Origin: Paenibacillus sp. Marseille-Q4541
GTDB taxonomy: Bacteria > Bacillota > Bacilli > Paenibacillales > Paenibacillaceae
Direction: 5' to 3'
Length of the DNA stretch: 64,000 bases
NCBI RefSeq assembly: GCF_018310695.1
Contig: NZ_JAGXCY010000002.1
Location: 124,001-188,000, forward strand
The notes beneath the pieces are model-generated. The model did no database searches, was not told where the DNA came from, and saw only the letters and a program-made list of their open reading frames with translations. A program made the translations under genes and the position numbers. This document shows positions 63,037 to 64,000 of the stretch, piece by piece. The number at the start of each line of letters is the position of its first letter. Position 1 is the stretch's first letter.

Positions 63037-64000
63037 TTAGCGGGTAAAGGCAGCTGGCACACCACCGTCAATGGTAAGCATACAGCCAGTCGTTTTTTCT
63101 GCTTTGGATGAAGCAAAGAAAGCGACACCTTCGGCAATATCTCTTGGGTAAATGTTTACGAGCAGTGTCGTTCTTTTTCGGTAATGTTCTTCCAGCTGAT
63201 CTGGTTCGATACCGTAGGCTGCCGCTCTCTCATTCCGCCAGTTGGAGTTCCAAATCGCGGAACCTTGTAAAATCGCATCAGGCAAAATGGTGTTCACACG
63301 GATGCCGTATTCCCCGCCTTCTGTCGCAATGCAGCGAGCCAAATGTGCTTCCAGCGCTTTCGCTGAACTGTAAGCGGTCACATTTTTACCAGCATAGATT
63401 GAATTCTTGGAACCGATAAACACCATGCTGCCTCCAAGCTCTTGTTCTTTCATTACCTTAAAAGCTTCGCGTGCAACAAGGAAATATCCTGTTCCTAACA
63501 CATTTATATTTAAATTCCATTCTTGTAAAGAAGTTTCGTCAAACCTACTTGAGGTAGCAAGGCCCGCATTATTCACAATAATATCGACACCGCCATAGGT
63601 GATTGCACACTGACGATAAGCTTCTTTGATTTGTTCTTCATTTGTAACATCCATTTTTACAGGAAGCGCACGGCCTTCTCCATATTGCTCGTTAATCTCA
63701 GCAGCGACACGTTCTGCTCCTTCGAGATTAAGGTCAGCAATCACAACGTGGGCCCCCTCTGATACGAGTAACCTAGCGGTTTCACTGCCGATGCCTCCCG
63801 CACCTCCGGTAATGAGTGCAACTTGACGAGAGAACTCGGTCTCTTTTGGTGCAAGTGATAATTTATAGAGCTCAAGCGGCCAATACTCAACGTTATAAGA
63901 TTCATTTTCGCTAAGTGAGACAAAATTACCGAGTGCAGTAGCACCTTTCATCACAGCAATCGCCCGATGATACAAAGCACCGCTGATCAGAGAATGTGCG
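63037..64000 (-). CDS. rhaEW: Bifunctional rhamnulose-1-phosphate aldolase/dehydrogenase, C-terminal part
   Basis: The frame is open at the right edge, so only the C-terminal 320 residues are seen. They comprise the end of the aldolase half (VMKGATALGNFVSLSENESYNVEYWPLELYKL) and a complete short-chain dehydrogenase: GGAGGIGSETARLL cofactor loop, DVTNEEQI, NNAGLATSS, catalytic Ser in IGSKNS and YSSAK with Tyr/Lys, ending TIDGGVPAAF. In YuxG/RhaEW proteins the aldolase cleaves rhamnulose-1-phosphate to DHAP and L-lactaldehyde, and the dehydrogenase oxidises the aldehyde to L-lactate. The lutABC genes downstream fit that product. Confidence 0.92.
   Translation of the reverse strand, partial: AHSLISGALYHRAIAVMKGATALGNFVSLSENESYNVEYWPLELYKLSLAPKETEFSRQVALITGGAGGIGSETARLLVSEGAHVVIADLNLEGAERVAAEINEQYGEGRALPVKMDVTNEEQIKEAYRQCAITYGGVDIIVNNAGLATSSRFDETSLQEWNLNINVLGTGYFLVAREAFKVMKEQELGGSMVFIGSKNSIYAGKNVTAYSSAKALEAHLARCIATEGGEYGIRVNTILPDAILQGSAIWNSNWRNERAAAYGIEPDQLEEHYRKRTTLLVNIYPRDIAEGVAFFASSKAEKTTGCMLTIDGGVPAAFTR

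Noticed and set aside
1..64000. CRISPR arrays, prophage, integrases, insertion sequences, rRNA and tRNA genes
   Set aside because: Looked for regular repeats, phage or transposase-like proteins and conserved RNA blocks by eye; found none. A computational scan could still reveal a degenerate tRNA or small RNA.

Overview
The window reads as a chromosome segment of a Gram-positive, moderately AT-rich Bacillales bacterium, most likely Paenibacillus or a close relative. The evidence is AGGAGG-type ribosome binding sites, frequent GTG/TTG starts, a CYP102 (P450-BM3 type) fusion, a CcpN/PPDK-regulator pair, a YwaC-type alarmone synthetase, Bce-type antibiotic sensing, plant-glycan glycosidases and a c-di-AMP (ydaO) riboswitch. 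No rRNA, tRNA, CRISPR array, prophage or insertion sequence was seen.

Layout. 1-3320 holds a sulfonate ABC transporter (ssuC partial, ssuA, ssuB) with a TetR-type regulator. 3465-6281 encodes a large secreted multidomain protein. 6511-13237 is an unusual peptide-family ABC importer: a fused two-domain ATPase, two permeases with extra N-terminal membrane regions, and a binding protein whose lobes appear in swapped order. 13402-17143 carries GH88 and GH95 glycosidases. 17502-20011 is an operon of a permuted NlpC/P60-like protein, a DedA protein and a cytochrome P450. 21146-22088 is a Rap/RRNPP-like TPR receptor overlapped by a Phr-like secreted propeptide. 22174-24162 is a zinc-limitation group (zinc-free L33, COG0523 GTPase, an unknown gene) under two Zur boxes. 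24312-30315 is a cell-envelope defence locus, bceRSAB-dedA-uppP. 31589-33309 is a MarR gene with a broken MFS transporter gene. A small alarmone synthetase, a riboswitch-controlled NlpC/P60 hydrolase, glgCD, a lone KhtT-like N-terminal domain and a PAS histidine kinase follow.

40818-49441 contains mixed housekeeping genes: DUF1836, CorC/HlyC, ppaC, an IF-3 paralogue, LTA synthase, DUF3891 and a GNAT protein. The stretch ending at 52824 is a PPDK module (ppdK, ccpN, PPDK regulatory protein) with paired repeats over the ppdK promoter. 53760-56948 is CYP102. The right end is an L-rhamnose operon (rhaEW partial, rhaI, rhaB) running in the same direction into lutABC.

How the genes work together. 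Rhamnose is isomerised, phosphorylated and cleaved to DHAP and L-lactaldehyde; the dehydrogenase half of RhaEW can yield L-lactate, which LutABC oxidises to pyruvate, and PPDK can convert pyruvate to PEP. The Bce locus pairs antibiotic sensing with enzymes that regenerate and recycle undecaprenyl phosphate. The most novel-looking items are the lobe-swapped binding protein with its enlarged permeases, the receptor-propeptide signalling cassette, and several untracked small ORFs (43, 24 and 25 residues).
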